Source: Gammaproteobacteria bacterium
GTDB lineage: Bacteria > Pseudomonadota > Gammaproteobacteria > Steroidobacterales > Steroidobacteraceae
Direction: 5' to 3'
DNA length: 17,240 nucleotides
Assembly (NCBI GenBank): GCA_030040235.1
Contig: JASHUC010000135.1
Location: 1-17,240, forward strand
Shown here: positions 6,222 through 13,383 of the stretch, one piece after another
Position numbering within the stretch: the stretch's first letter is position 1
Layout: every line of letters starts with the position of its first letter
Translations under genes and position numbers: made by a program
Notes under the pieces: model-generated
Seen by the model: the letters and a program-made list of their open reading frames with translations, nothing else
Database searches by the model: none
What the model was told of the DNA's origin: nothing

Positions 6222-8105
6222 CTAAGGCCCGGCGGTGTATCCGATCGACACGCTTCCGCTCTCCGAGATACCCGAATTGTTTGTGTAGGAGAACCCGAGC
6301 GTGAGGGTGCCGCTCGCCGGAACGGCCGGCGCATAGGTCAGGTTCAGCTCACAGGAGCTCGAGCCGTTGACCGTCGCGCACGTGAACGTGCCTGAACTGC
6401 TGCTCCAACCGGAGGGCAACGGACTCAGCCCCGAGTTGATCGCAAAGTCGGTCGCCGGATTACCGTCGCTGGTCGTGAAGACGATCGCGACGGGCGTGGT
6501 GCTCCCGGTGGTCACGGATAGTGAGCTCGGGCTCGGAGTGGCATTGATCGTATTGTCGGTCGTTGCCACGTAGGGAATGTCGACCGTGCCCGTCTTGGCC
6601 TCTCCCGCATCATTGAGATAAGAGTAGCTAAGAGCGACCGTGCCGGAATCCGCGGCGGCAGGCGTGTAGCTGAGCGTGAGTTGGCAACCGTCACCGCTGC
6701 TCACGCCCGGACAGGCGAATGCAGTGCCCTGCGGGCTGCTCCAGCCCGCAGGCAGCGTCGAAAGTCCGCCCGTCACCTCGAGCGCCGTGGCCGGCCGGCC
6801 GTCGTCGGTCGTGAATGTGACGACGACGGAGGGGGAGGCCTGACCGACGATGGCGCTGACTTGCCCGGAGGGTGCCGCAGTGCCCACGACATTGTCGTCG
6901 GTCGTCGCCGCATAGGCGACATTGGCGGTCCCGAGGCTCACCGCGCCTGCGGCATCGAGGTAATAGTAATCGAGACTCAGCGTGCCACGCGCAACCGCCG
7001 TCGGTGCATAAGTGAGCGCGAGTTGACAGCCGTTCCCCGTGCTCACGCTTGCGCAGGTGAACGTCGTCGCCTTGCTACTCCATCCGGCCGGCAGGTCCGC
7101 GAGATCGGAGAGCACTACCAGGCCGCTGGCCGGCTGGCCGTCCGCCGTCGTGAACGTGATGCTGACCGGTTGCACTCCGCCCGACTGCACGGCGGTGATC
7201 TGCCCGCTCGGAGCGGCCGTCGCTATCACGTCTCCGTTGCTCGTTGCTGCATAAGGAATGTTGAGCGTCCCGGTGCGTGAGGCGCCCGAGTCGTCCACAT
7301 AGGCATATTGGAGGGCGAGCACGCCGCTCGTTTGCGACGTCGGCGCGAAGCCGAGCAGCAGCTGACAGCCATTGCCGCTGCTGACAATCGCACATGAGAA
7401 ACTGGAGGCGCCGCTGCTCCACCCGGCCGGCAGATTGCCGAGGTCGCTCGTGACCGTGAGCTGAGTGGCGGCGTTGCCGTCGTCGGTCGTGAAGTTGACG
7501 GCGACCGTCTGCTTCGCGCCGCCGACACCTGCGGCGACCTGGCCCGTGGGTGATGCCAGAGCCGCAACATTGTTGTTCGACGTCGCCGCGTAGGGGATCA
7601 CGATCGAGCCACCGGGAGTCTCCGGCTCCTCGGCATCGTTGATGAAGATGTAATTGATCGTCAACGTGCCGCTACCGACGGCCGTCGGCGCGTAGTTGAC
7701 CGTTGCGACGCAGCTGTTGCCGGCGCCGACGGCCCTGCAGTCGTAGTCGTCCAATCCGCTCCAGCCCGGCGGCAGCGTTGTGCCGGAAATCGCCAACCCG
7801 CCGATTGGCAGTCCATCGCTCGATGTGAAAGTGACCGTGAGCGTCTGATTGGCGCCAACCGTTACGGTAAAGGTCCCCGGCACGGAAGGCGTGGCGATGA
7901 CTTTGTCCTGACTCCCACTCGGACTGCTCGGCGGGCCCGTTGCCACGCCTGTTGAATCGCCGCCGCCCCCGCCGCCACCACTAGTCGCTCCGGCGGGTAC
8001 GCTCGCGGGACCGTCGCTTCCGGTGCTGCTGCCTCCATAGAATCCGCACGCGCTGAGGAGCGCCAGCAAAGAAAGACACAGCGGAAGTGCCTTGAATGCT
8101 TGCAT
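6222..8105 (-). CDS. Lipoprotein with five Ig-like repeats, each with a C-x8-C pair
   Basis: The 627-residue product begins with a lipoprotein signal peptide (hydrophobic 5-18, lipobox LSAC, lipidated Cys20). No Asp follows at +2 (C-G-F), so outer-membrane sorting is likely. Residues 21-67 are a Gly/Ser/Pro linker with a run of seven glycines. Residues about 69-624 are five tandem domains of 107-114 residues. Each carries a VTFTT-DG strand, LPAGWSS, a C-x8-C pair, an L-L-YAPTA--SGTL strand and a Y-Y--G--GT--IPYAAT end. Cysteine pairs are at 123/132, 238/247, 351/360, 465/474 and 576/585, always with eight residues between. The pattern resembles bacterial Ig-like adhesion or scaffold domains; no catalytic motif is seen. 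Start ATG 8105 has GGGGGCG about 8 bases upstream. It converges on the LytTR regulator gene. Confidence 0.9.
   Translation of the reverse strand: MQAFKALPLCLSLLALLSACGFYGGSSTGSDGPASVPAGATSGGGGGGGDSTGVATGPPSSPSGSQDKVIATPSVPGTFTVTVGANQTLTVTFTSSDGLPIGGLAISGTTLPPGWSGLDDYDCRAVGAGNSCVATVNYAPTAVGSGTLTINYIFINDAEEPETPGGSIVIPYAATSNNNVAALASPTGQVAAGVGGAKQTVAVNFTTDDGNAATQLTVTSDLGNLPAGWSSGASSFSCAIVSSGNGCQLLLGFAPTSQTSGVLALQYAYVDDSGASRTGTLNIPYAATSNGDVIATAAPSGQITAVQSGGVQPVSITFTTADGQPASGLVVLSDLADLPAGWSSKATTFTCASVSTGNGCQLALTYAPTAVARGTLSLDYYYLDAAGAVSLGTANVAYAATTDDNVVGTAAPSGQVSAIVGQASPSVVVTFTTDDGRPATALEVTGGLSTLPAGWSSPQGTAFACPGVSSGDGCQLTLSYTPAAADSGTVALSYSYLNDAGEAKTGTVDIPYVATTDNTINATPSPSSLSVTTGSTTPVAIVFTTSDGNPATDFAINSGLSPLPSGWSSSSGTFTCATVNGSSSCELNLTYAPAVPASGTLTLGFSYTNNSGISESGSVSIGYTAGP
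6234..7901 (-). repeat. Five tandem ~340-bp coding repeats within the lipoprotein gene
   Basis: Approximate units on the minus strand are 7901-7569, 7568-7233, 7232-6897, 6896-6555 and 6554-6234, corresponding to protein residues 69-179, 180-291, 292-403, 404-517 and 518-624. Units 2-4 are most alike (ATAAPSGQ, FTT-DG, LPAGWSS, GNGCQL, YAPTA). Unit 1 has extra residues (EEPETPGG) and unit 5 is the most diverged. The DNA copies are clearly not identical, so the array is old rather than freshly expanded. Confidence 0.8.
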
Positions 8106-8274
8106 GTTCGCGCCCCCGAGACAGCGAGCGTGCCGCCTAGCACCGAGGCGAGAGCGTACAACTGGGCTCGTTGGATCGACGCAGATAGTTTGTGAGCCTC
8201 GTCACGAACGAACGGAGGGCTCAGGCAATGTCAAATTTGAAGAGGCCACCGAATGTCTGCGTCCGGCGTCAGTC

Positions 8275-8294
8275 GGGTTGACAACTGTCAACCC
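8275..8294. promoter_or_regulatory. Perfect 9-2-9 palindrome, probable operator
   Basis: GGGTTGACA (8275-8283), AC, TGTCAACCC (8286-8294) is a perfect inverted repeat with a 2-base centre. Its size and compactness are typical of operators of dimeric helix-turn-helix repressors (TetR or similar). A third copy of the half-site, TTGACA, follows at 8301-8306. It lies 82 bases before the esterase start and could also affect the divergent lipoprotein gene. The cognate regulator is not identifiable in the window. Confidence 0.6.
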
Positions 8295-8328
8295 CGATTC
8301 TTGACACCCGCGAATGTCGGCCGTCCGT

Positions 8329-8346
8329 AGGAGGCCGTAACCTCCT
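8329..8346 (+). promoter_or_regulatory. Hairpin pairing AGGAGG with CCTCCT in the esterase leader
   Basis: AGGAGG (8329-8334) and CCTCCT (8341-8346) are perfect complements with a 6-base loop, 30 bases before ATG 8376. AGGAGG is a consensus Shine-Dalgarno sequence, but no start codon stands at the right distance; the nearest, GTG 8351, opens only a 23-codon frame. It may be a leader regulatory hairpin or chance. Confidence 0.3.
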
Positions 8347-8375
8347 GCGCGTGGCAGCGGGATTCGGTGGCTCTC

Positions 8376-10031
8376 ATGACATCAGCGCGTCCGTCTTGGA
8401 TATCGTCGCTTCTGAGCGGTAGGGGTCGACAAGGCAGAAAGCGATGCCCGATCCGCAAGCGCTTCCCTAGCGTTCTGACGCTGCTGTGCACGCTCGGTGT
8501 GCTGGGAAGCCCGGCTGTAGCTGGCGCAGCCGGCACCCCGGTCTCACCGGTGGTCCGCGTCGCGGCGGGTTTTGTGCGCGGCGAGCGCGAGGGGGCAATC
8601 GACGTCTTCAGAGGCATTCCCTACGCGAAGCCCCCGATTGGAGTATTGCGCTTCCGACCACCACAGCCGGCGGCGCGGTGGAGCGGTGTCAGGCCAGCCG
8701 AGCGATTTGGCCTCGCCTGCCCCCAGCCGGCCGACGCCGCTATGGTAGGGAACGCCGCCAGCTATTTCGGTCCAACGAGCGAAGACTGCTTGACGTTGAA
8801 CGTCTGGTCTCCCCACCAGGCGCACCGGGCTCCCGTCATGGTCTGGATTCACGGAGGCGGGGACCGATTCGGCTCCGGGTCATTTCCGATGTGGAATGGT
8901 GCGGCCTTTGCGCGCGACGGTGTGGTTCTGGTCAGCTTCAACTATCGACTGGGCGGCCTCGGTTACTTTGCCCATCCGTCGCTGACCGCGGAGTCATCGC
9001 GGAACGAGCCGTTGGGGAACTACGCGCTGATGGATCAGATCGCGGTGCTGCGGTGGGTTCAGCGCAACATTGCAGCGTTCGGAGGCGACCCGAGCAACGT
9101 CACCCTGTTCGGCGAGTCCTCGGGAGCCAATGACACGCTTTGGTTGATGACCGTTCGAGCGGCTCGGGGGCTGTTCCAAAAGGCGATCGTCGAATCTGCC
9201 GGTGGATGGATCGCGCCCGACACGCTCGCAGAGCGCGAGCGGGACGGCGTCAAGCTGGCACATCTCGCCGGCTTGGACGGATCTCGAGCGAGCGCGGCTG
9301 CGCTCCGTGCGCTCCCGGTAAGTGCATTCCTTGACCCCTCGTATACGTTCGACTTCGAGCCATTCATCGACGGGCGCTTGGTTACCGAGACGCCGACGCA
9401 AGCCTTTGCGCGCGCCCGCTTCGTGGGACGGCCAACGATCATCGGCTTCAATAGCTTCGAGGCCTCGGTCTGGCGCCCGAATTTCATTTCGGCACTCGAT
9501 ATTCCGATCGTCAAGCTGGCGGGTCTTTATCCGGACAACCTGACCACTGAGGCTTCGAAACGCTCGCTCTGGGGTGATCAGTACGATGGTGCACCCTCGC
9601 GCTGGATCGCGGCCCGCATCGCTACGAGAGCTCCGGCTTATCTCTATCGCTTCTCTTATGTGCCGCAGAGCCAACGGGGTCTTCTGCCCGGTGCGCCCCA
9701 CGGCAGCGAGCTCCCCTTCGTCTTTGACAGCTGGGATCGATTTAACGGCGCAGTCGCGAGCCTGTACCGCCTGATGAGCGGAGGGAGATTCGAAGTGTCG
9801 GCCCAGGATCGCGCAGTAACGGCCCTCATCCACGGCTGCTGGGTCGCATTCGCGAAGAGCGGACGTCCGGATTGTCCGGAAGGACCCGTGTGGCCGCAGT
9901 ACTCCATAACCGCCGACCAATTGATGGATTTCGACGTGCAGTCGACAGTCCGCAGCGGTGTACGCAAGGCTCAGTTCGATGCGCTCGAGCGCGAGCTGCT
10001 GCCACGCGTTCTCCACTCCTCGAAACCGTAG
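8376..10031 (+). CDS. Exported type-B carboxylesterase
   Basis: The 551-residue enzyme belongs to the carboxylesterase/lipase type B family, which hydrolyses carboxylic esters with a Ser-Glu-His triad. ATG 8376 is chosen over in-frame GTG 8367 because GGTGG lies 5 bases upstream. The N-terminus has an unusually long basic n-region (GRGRQGRKR) before a hydrophobic core at about 33-50 and a likely AGA-A cleavage, so it is probably periplasmic or secreted. Motifs in order: FRGIPYAKPP (78-87), the EDCLTLNVW signature (136-144), oxyanion loop HGGG (159-162), nucleophile Ser248 in GESSG (most members have GESAG), catalytic acid candidate Glu362 in GFNSFE, and His442 in PHGSELPF. Length matches bacterial homologues. 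Substrate is unknown. Upstream lies an operator-like palindrome; downstream, a DesK/DesR pair starts 43 bases after the stop on the same strand. Confidence 0.93.
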   Translation: MTSARPSWISSLLSGRGRQGRKRCPIRKRFPSVLTLLCTLGVLGSPAVAGAAGTPVSPVVRVAAGFVRGEREGAIDVFRGIPYAKPPIGVLRFRPPQPAARWSGVRPAERFGLACPQPADAAMVGNAASYFGPTSEDCLTLNVWSPHQAHRAPVMVWIHGGGDRFGSGSFPMWNGAAFARDGVVLVSFNYRLGGLGYFAHPSLTAESSRNEPLGNYALMDQIAVLRWVQRNIAAFGGDPSNVTLFGESSGANDTLWLMTVRAARGLFQKAIVESAGGWIAPDTLAERERDGVKLAHLAGLDGSRASAAALRALPVSAFLDPSYTFDFEPFIDGRLVTETPTQAFARARFVGRPTIIGFNSFEASVWRPNFISALDIPIVKLAGLYPDNLTTEASKRSLWGDQYDGAPSRWIAARIATRAPAYLYRFSYVPQSQRGLLPGAPHGSELPFVFDSWDRFNGAVASLYRLMSGGRFEVSAQDRAVTALIHGCWVAFAKSGRPDCPEGPVWPQYSITADQLMDFDVQSTVRSGVRKAQFDALERELLPRVLHSSKP

Positions 10032-10048
10032 CTTCCGTCGGCTAATAT
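10020..10048 (+). promoter_or_regulatory. Weak promoter candidate for the DesK/DesR pair
   Basis: TCGAAA (10020-10025) and TAATAT (10043-10048) are each 4/6 matches to the -35 and -10 consensus with a 17-base spacer. Transcription would start around 10055, just ahead of the GGAGG ribosome-binding site at 10059-10063, 11 bases before GTG 10075. It overlaps the end of the esterase gene. Consensus match alone is weak support. Confidence 0.25.
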
Positions 10049-10074
10049 GAGTGCACTTGGAGGCATGATCAGAC

Positions 10075-11256
10075 GTGAGCAGGATTGACCTCACCGATCG
10101 CGCCCAGAGCGGCTCAACATCCGCGGGCGGGGAGTTCAACTGGGAGCCGTTCCTGTGGCTCTCCTATCTCATCCTGCTGTTCGTGCCGCTGACGTGGAAC
10201 CAGACTGCTGAACAGTTTCGCACCTGGTTCTATCCCACACTGCTCAGTCTGCCTCTGTTCGTGGCGCTGTACTGGCGGGCTTATCGCCGGCGCTGGAATC
10301 TCGCGCTCATCGATTTGCTCCCGATGGCACTTTTCGGATACGTTCTCATCCCGTTCAACCCGCTCGCCTTCACCTACCTGGTTTACGCGGCGATCTTCGC
10401 GGCGTATGCGCTCCCCGGACTGCTGCGCCCCTTGCTGCTCGCGCTTGGATTTGTCGCTCTTCAGGCGGTCGAGATTGTCCTCATCCATCAGCCTTCGGTA
10501 CCGCTCACTCTCGTCACTGCTACGGTTTTCATTACCCTCGCTTGCATCAACGGCCATCTCCGTATGGAAGGCAACCGAAAGAATACTGCTTTGAAGGTCT
10601 CGCAGGCGCGGGTCCGGCGACTTGCCGCAGTGGCCGAGCGAGCGCGCATTGGCCGCGATTTACATGATCTGCTCGGCCACACGCTCTCTCTGATCGCCGT
10701 CAAGGGATCGCTTGCCCAGAAGCTCGCCGTACGGGACCTCAGCGCCGCGATGCGCGAGATGGAGGACATTACGCGCACCGCACGCGAGTCCCTCACGCAG
10801 GTCCGCGCCGCCGTCGCCGGAATGCAGTCAGCGTCGCTCGAGGAGGAGGTCACATCCGCACGTGAGCTTCTCGAATTGAGTGGTATGACACTCAGCTGCC
10901 ATCGCGACCCAACAGCACTCCCGGGTGAGGTCGAGAATGTACTCGCAATGGTCGTGCGGGAGGCCACGACCAACATCCACCGGCACGCCATGGCGAAGCG
11001 AGCCTCGATCGATATTCGTACCCAACTCGGCGCGGTGTCGCTCCTCGTCCACGACGACGGATGTGGTGGTGTCAGCGTGCGCGGAAGCGGGCTCACAGGC
11101 ATCCAGTCGCGAGTCGACTCCCTCGGAGGAGTTCTCGATGTCGACTCGCCAGCCGGCCGGGGCACCACCCTTCGAGTCGAGCTGCCGCTCGATCGTCACA
11201 CCGAGGGCCCCTCGACATCGGGCGAACCCGCTTCGGCGGAACCGGCCGGCACGTGA
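10075..11256 (+). CDS. DesK/NarL-type sensor histidine kinase
   Basis: The 393-residue protein starts at GTG 10075, with GGAGG 11 bases upstream. Five or six hydrophobic segments between about residues 27 and 160 form a membrane domain with very short loops, as in DesK-type sensors of membrane state, so no extracellular sensing domain is evident. After a linker helix comes the HisKA_3 dimerisation box AERARIGRDLHDLLGHTLSLI with phospho-acceptor H197; the motif R-D-L-H-D-x-L-G-H is diagnostic of the family. The ATPase domain has N-box REATTNIHRHA (N300), G1 HDDGCGG (326-332) and G2 GSGLTGI (337-343), and ends with GRGTTLRVELPL. The last ~20 residues are a Pro/Ser/Glu-rich tail. Its stop overlaps the regulator's start (GTGA), so the two are translationally coupled and presumably form a phosphorelay pair. 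Confidence 0.94.
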   Translation: MSRIDLTDRAQSGSTSAGGEFNWEPFLWLSYLILLFVPLTWNQTAEQFRTWFYPTLLSLPLFVALYWRAYRRRWNLALIDLLPMALFGYVLIPFNPLAFTYLVYAAIFAAYALPGLLRPLLLALGFVALQAVEIVLIHQPSVPLTLVTATVFITLACINGHLRMEGNRKNTALKVSQARVRRLAAVAERARIGRDLHDLLGHTLSLIAVKGSLAQKLAVRDLSAAMREMEDITRTARESLTQVRAAVAGMQSASLEEEVTSARELLELSGMTLSCHRDPTALPGEVENVLAMVVREATTNIHRHAMAKRASIDIRTQLGAVSLLVHDDGCGGVSVRGSGLTGIQSRVDSLGGVLDVDSPAGRGTTLRVELPLDRHTEGPSTSGEPASAEPAGT

Positions 11257-11855
11257 TCCGAGTTCTACTCGCCGAGGATCAGGCCATGCTGCGCGGGGCA
11301 TTGTCCGTGCTCCTGGGTCTGGAAGACGACATCGACGTTGTCGGCAGCGTCCCCGACGGATCGTCGGCTTGGACGCAGGCGCAGAAGGTGCGCCCGGACG
11401 TCATCATCGCCGACATCGAGATGCCGGGCCTTACCGGCATCGAGCTGGCTGCGCGAGTGAAGGAATCCGGCCTGCCGAGCAAGGTCGTGATCGTCACCAC
11501 CTTTGCCCGCAACGGCTATTTGCGCCGGGCACTCGATGCCGGCGTCGTCGGATACCTCTTGAAGGACGCCCTGCCGGAGCAACTCGCCAACGCCGTGCGC
11601 ACCGTGCACGCCGGGCGCCGTGCGATCGATCCCGAGCTCGCGCTCGATGCATGGGCGGAATCCGACCCACTCAACGATCGGGAGCGGGAGCTGCTACGGC
11701 TCGCCGGAGAGGGCCTTTCAGCAGCGGAGATCGCGACGCGCGTGAATCTGACTCACGGGACCGTTCGCACGTACCTCTCCGAGGCCACCGGAAAGTTGCA
11801 TGCGCGCAATCGCATCGAGGCCTATCGGCTCGCGCGCGACAAGGGATGGCTGTAG
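11253..11855 (+). CDS. DesR/NarL-type response regulator
   Basis: The 200-residue regulator starts at GTG 11253 in a 4-base overlap with the kinase stop; the frame is open further upstream but only inside the kinase gene. Residues 1-120 are the receiver: E8-D9 in LLAEDQ, phospho-acceptor D54 in IIADIEMPG, Thr in VTTF (82-84), and Lys104 in YLLKDA. Residues about 137-197 are a LuxR/GerE-type helix-turn-helix: LNDRERELLRLAGEGLSAAEIA, then HGTVRTYLSEATGKLHARNR. In Bacillus, DesR activates a fatty-acid desaturase in response to membrane order; here no desaturase is nearby, so the regulon is unknown. Candidate targets by position are the upstream esterase and the downstream oxidase and hydrolase genes. 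The next gene starts 101 bases downstream, with no terminator visible. Confidence 0.95.
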   Translation: MIRVLLAEDQAMLRGALSVLLGLEDDIDVVGSVPDGSSAWTQAQKVRPDVIIADIEMPGLTGIELAARVKESGLPSKVVIVTTFARNGYLRRALDAGVVGYLLKDALPEQLANAVRTVHAGRRAIDPELALDAWAESDPLNDRERELLRLAGEGLSAAEIATRVNLTHGTVRTYLSEATGKLHARNRIEAYRLARDKGWL

Positions 11856-11956
11856 CTTCGCAATGTCATCTCCGCATCGATCGGCCAATCCTTATCTTGC
11901 ATGCTCCTCCGCGTGAGATCACGATTCGCTTTGCGTCATTGAGAGATTGCAAAACC

Positions 11957-13348
11957 ATGCAGAACGCCGTCCTTTCCGAGCTGACACAGCGAGTGGGTGC
12001 CGACACGGTCATCGCGCCGGATAGGAGCAATCTTGCGCGCCACATACGAGATTTGTGCATCGAAGGAAACCCCGCCGTGGGGATCCTCGCGCTCACCTAT
12101 CCGCGCACGACGCAGCAGGTCGCGGCGATTCTGAGCTACTGCAACGAGCACCGAATCGCGGTTCAGCCACAGGGCGGCATGACAGGCCTCGCCGGGGGGG
12201 GCGTTCCCGTACGACCATGTGTGGTCGTTTCACTCGAGCGCATGCGCGCTATCCGGGAACTCGATGCCGCCGCAGGAACGATCACCGTCGAAGCCGGAGT
12301 GGTGCTCGAGGCGGTACAGAAGGCCGCCGATGCCGCCGACCTTTTCTTCCCGCTCGATCTCGGAGGGCGAGGCTCGTGCCAGATCGGAGGCAATCTTTCC
12401 ACCAATGCCGGCGGCAATCGAGTGCTGCGCTTCGGCATGGCGCGCGAGCTGGTGCTCGGAATCGAGGCGGTGCTGGCGGATGGCAGCGTCATCGATTCGC
12501 TCCGCAAGGTGATGAAGAACAACACGGGGTACGACCTGCGGCAACTTTTCATCGGCGCCGAAGGCACGCTGGGCATCGTCACGGCGGCGGTACTGCGTCT
12601 ATTCCCCAAAGCCCGCAGCGTCTGTACCGGCATTTGCGCCGTGGACGATTACGCAGCCGTTCTCGAGCTGCTCAAGCGGGCCCGAGGAGGCTTCGGCTCG
12701 CAGCTCACCGCGTTCGAGGTCATGTGGCCGGAGTTCTATCGCCTTGCGACCGTGGAGCTCGGCCGTAGACCGCCGCTCGCGGAGGGATCCGGTGTCTATG
12801 TGCTGATCGAGACCATGGGGCTCGATGCCGGGACGGATCAGGAGCGCTATGAAGCCGTGATCGGCGAGGCACTGGAGGCCGGCATCGTCAAGGACGCGGT
12901 CATCGCGCGGTCACAGCGCGAGGCGACCGAGTTATGGACCGTGCGAGACTCCCCCGGCGAGTGGCAACGCACGCGGCACTGGCCTCAGCTCGGGTTCGAC
13001 GTAAGCGTCCCCACGGGTGAGATCGCTGCACTGATGGACGAGATCGAAGCCGAGCTCACTTCCCGCTGGCCGCAACTGACGACGGTGTACTTCGGCCACG
13101 TGGCCGACGGGAACCTGCACGCCTCCGTGCGGATGTCGGGCCATTCGGTCCCGGAGCGGGAGATCGAGGATGCTGTCTACGCCATCACCTCTCGGCGTCG
13201 AGGCTCGATCTCGGCTGAGCACGGGATCGGCTCGCTGAAGCGACCGTCCCTGCACTATTCGCGCAGTCCACAGGAGCTCGCCCTGATGCGCGCGATCAAA
13301 CACGCGATGGATCCGAACGGGATCATGAACCCGGGGAAGATTCTATAG
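11957..13348 (+). CDS. FAD-binding oxidase of the GlcD/D-lactate/2-hydroxyglutarate dehydrogenase class
   Basis: The 463-residue protein starts at ATG 11957, where homology begins; the frame is open far upstream but only antiparallel in character to the DesK/DesR genes. The N-terminal half is a PCMH-type FAD-binding domain: YPRTTQQVAAIL (48-59), QGGMTGLAGG (72-81; usually GGNTGL), the FAD-contacting GGNLSTNAGG (144-153), and the IGAEGTLGIVT stretch (199-209). The C-terminal half is the FAD-oxidase C domain, with metal/substrate-site histidines in FGHVADGNLH (H381, H388) and SAEHGIG (H422), ending MDPNGIMNPGKIL as in the whole family. It oxidises a 2-hydroxy acid such as D-lactate, D-2-hydroxyglutarate or glycolate; which one cannot be read from the sequence. 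No signal peptide or iron-sulfur motif is present. The alpha/beta hydrolase gene follows after 35 bases, probably in the same operon. Confidence 0.92.
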   Translation: MQNAVLSELTQRVGADTVIAPDRSNLARHIRDLCIEGNPAVGILALTYPRTTQQVAAILSYCNEHRIAVQPQGGMTGLAGGGVPVRPCVVVSLERMRAIRELDAAAGTITVEAGVVLEAVQKAADAADLFFPLDLGGRGSCQIGGNLSTNAGGNRVLRFGMARELVLGIEAVLADGSVIDSLRKVMKNNTGYDLRQLFIGAEGTLGIVTAAVLRLFPKARSVCTGICAVDDYAAVLELLKRARGGFGSQLTAFEVMWPEFYRLATVELGRRPPLAEGSGVYVLIETMGLDAGTDQERYEAVIGEALEAGIVKDAVIARSQREATELWTVRDSPGEWQRTRHWPQLGFDVSVPTGEIAALMDEIEAELTSRWPQLTTVYFGHVADGNLHASVRMSGHSVPEREIEDAVYAITSRRRGSISAEHGIGSLKRPSLHYSRSPQELALMRAIKHAMDPNGIMNPGKIL

Positions 13349-13383
13349 CGCAGCCCGAAGGTGCGACGGGGCGAAGGAGACCA

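Larger units (their letters stand above)
8106..8375. other. Divergent intergenic control region between lipoprotein and esterase
   Basis: About 270 bases without a gene. TTGACA or its complement occurs at 8229-8234, 8278-8283, 8286-8291 and 8301-8306. A perfect 10-bp palindrome TCAAATTTGA lies at 8231-8240. No convincing -10 box stands 16-18 bases from any TTGACA, so the hexamers look more like regulator half-sites than -35 boxes. The 20-bp palindrome and the AGGAGG hairpin are listed separately. Confidence 0.6.

Noticed and set aside
7955..7985. Run of GCC/CCG-rich triplets in the lipoprotein gene as a possible repeat element
   Set aside because: It encodes the poly-glycine linker and is explained by protein composition.
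10065..10088. Seven-codon leader peptide starting ATG 10065 after GGAGG
   Set aside because: Only one base separates GGAGG from the ATG, too close for initiation; GTG 10075 explains the site better.
8994..10139. 381-residue minus-strand frame opposite the esterase
   Set aside because: Shadow of the esterase, whose catalytic motifs are unmistakable.
10925..11956. Long in-frame upstream extension of the FAD oxidase, giving an 807-residue fusion
   Set aside because: It runs through the DesK and DesR genes in another frame and is arginine-rich nonsense; oxidase homology starts at ATG 11957.
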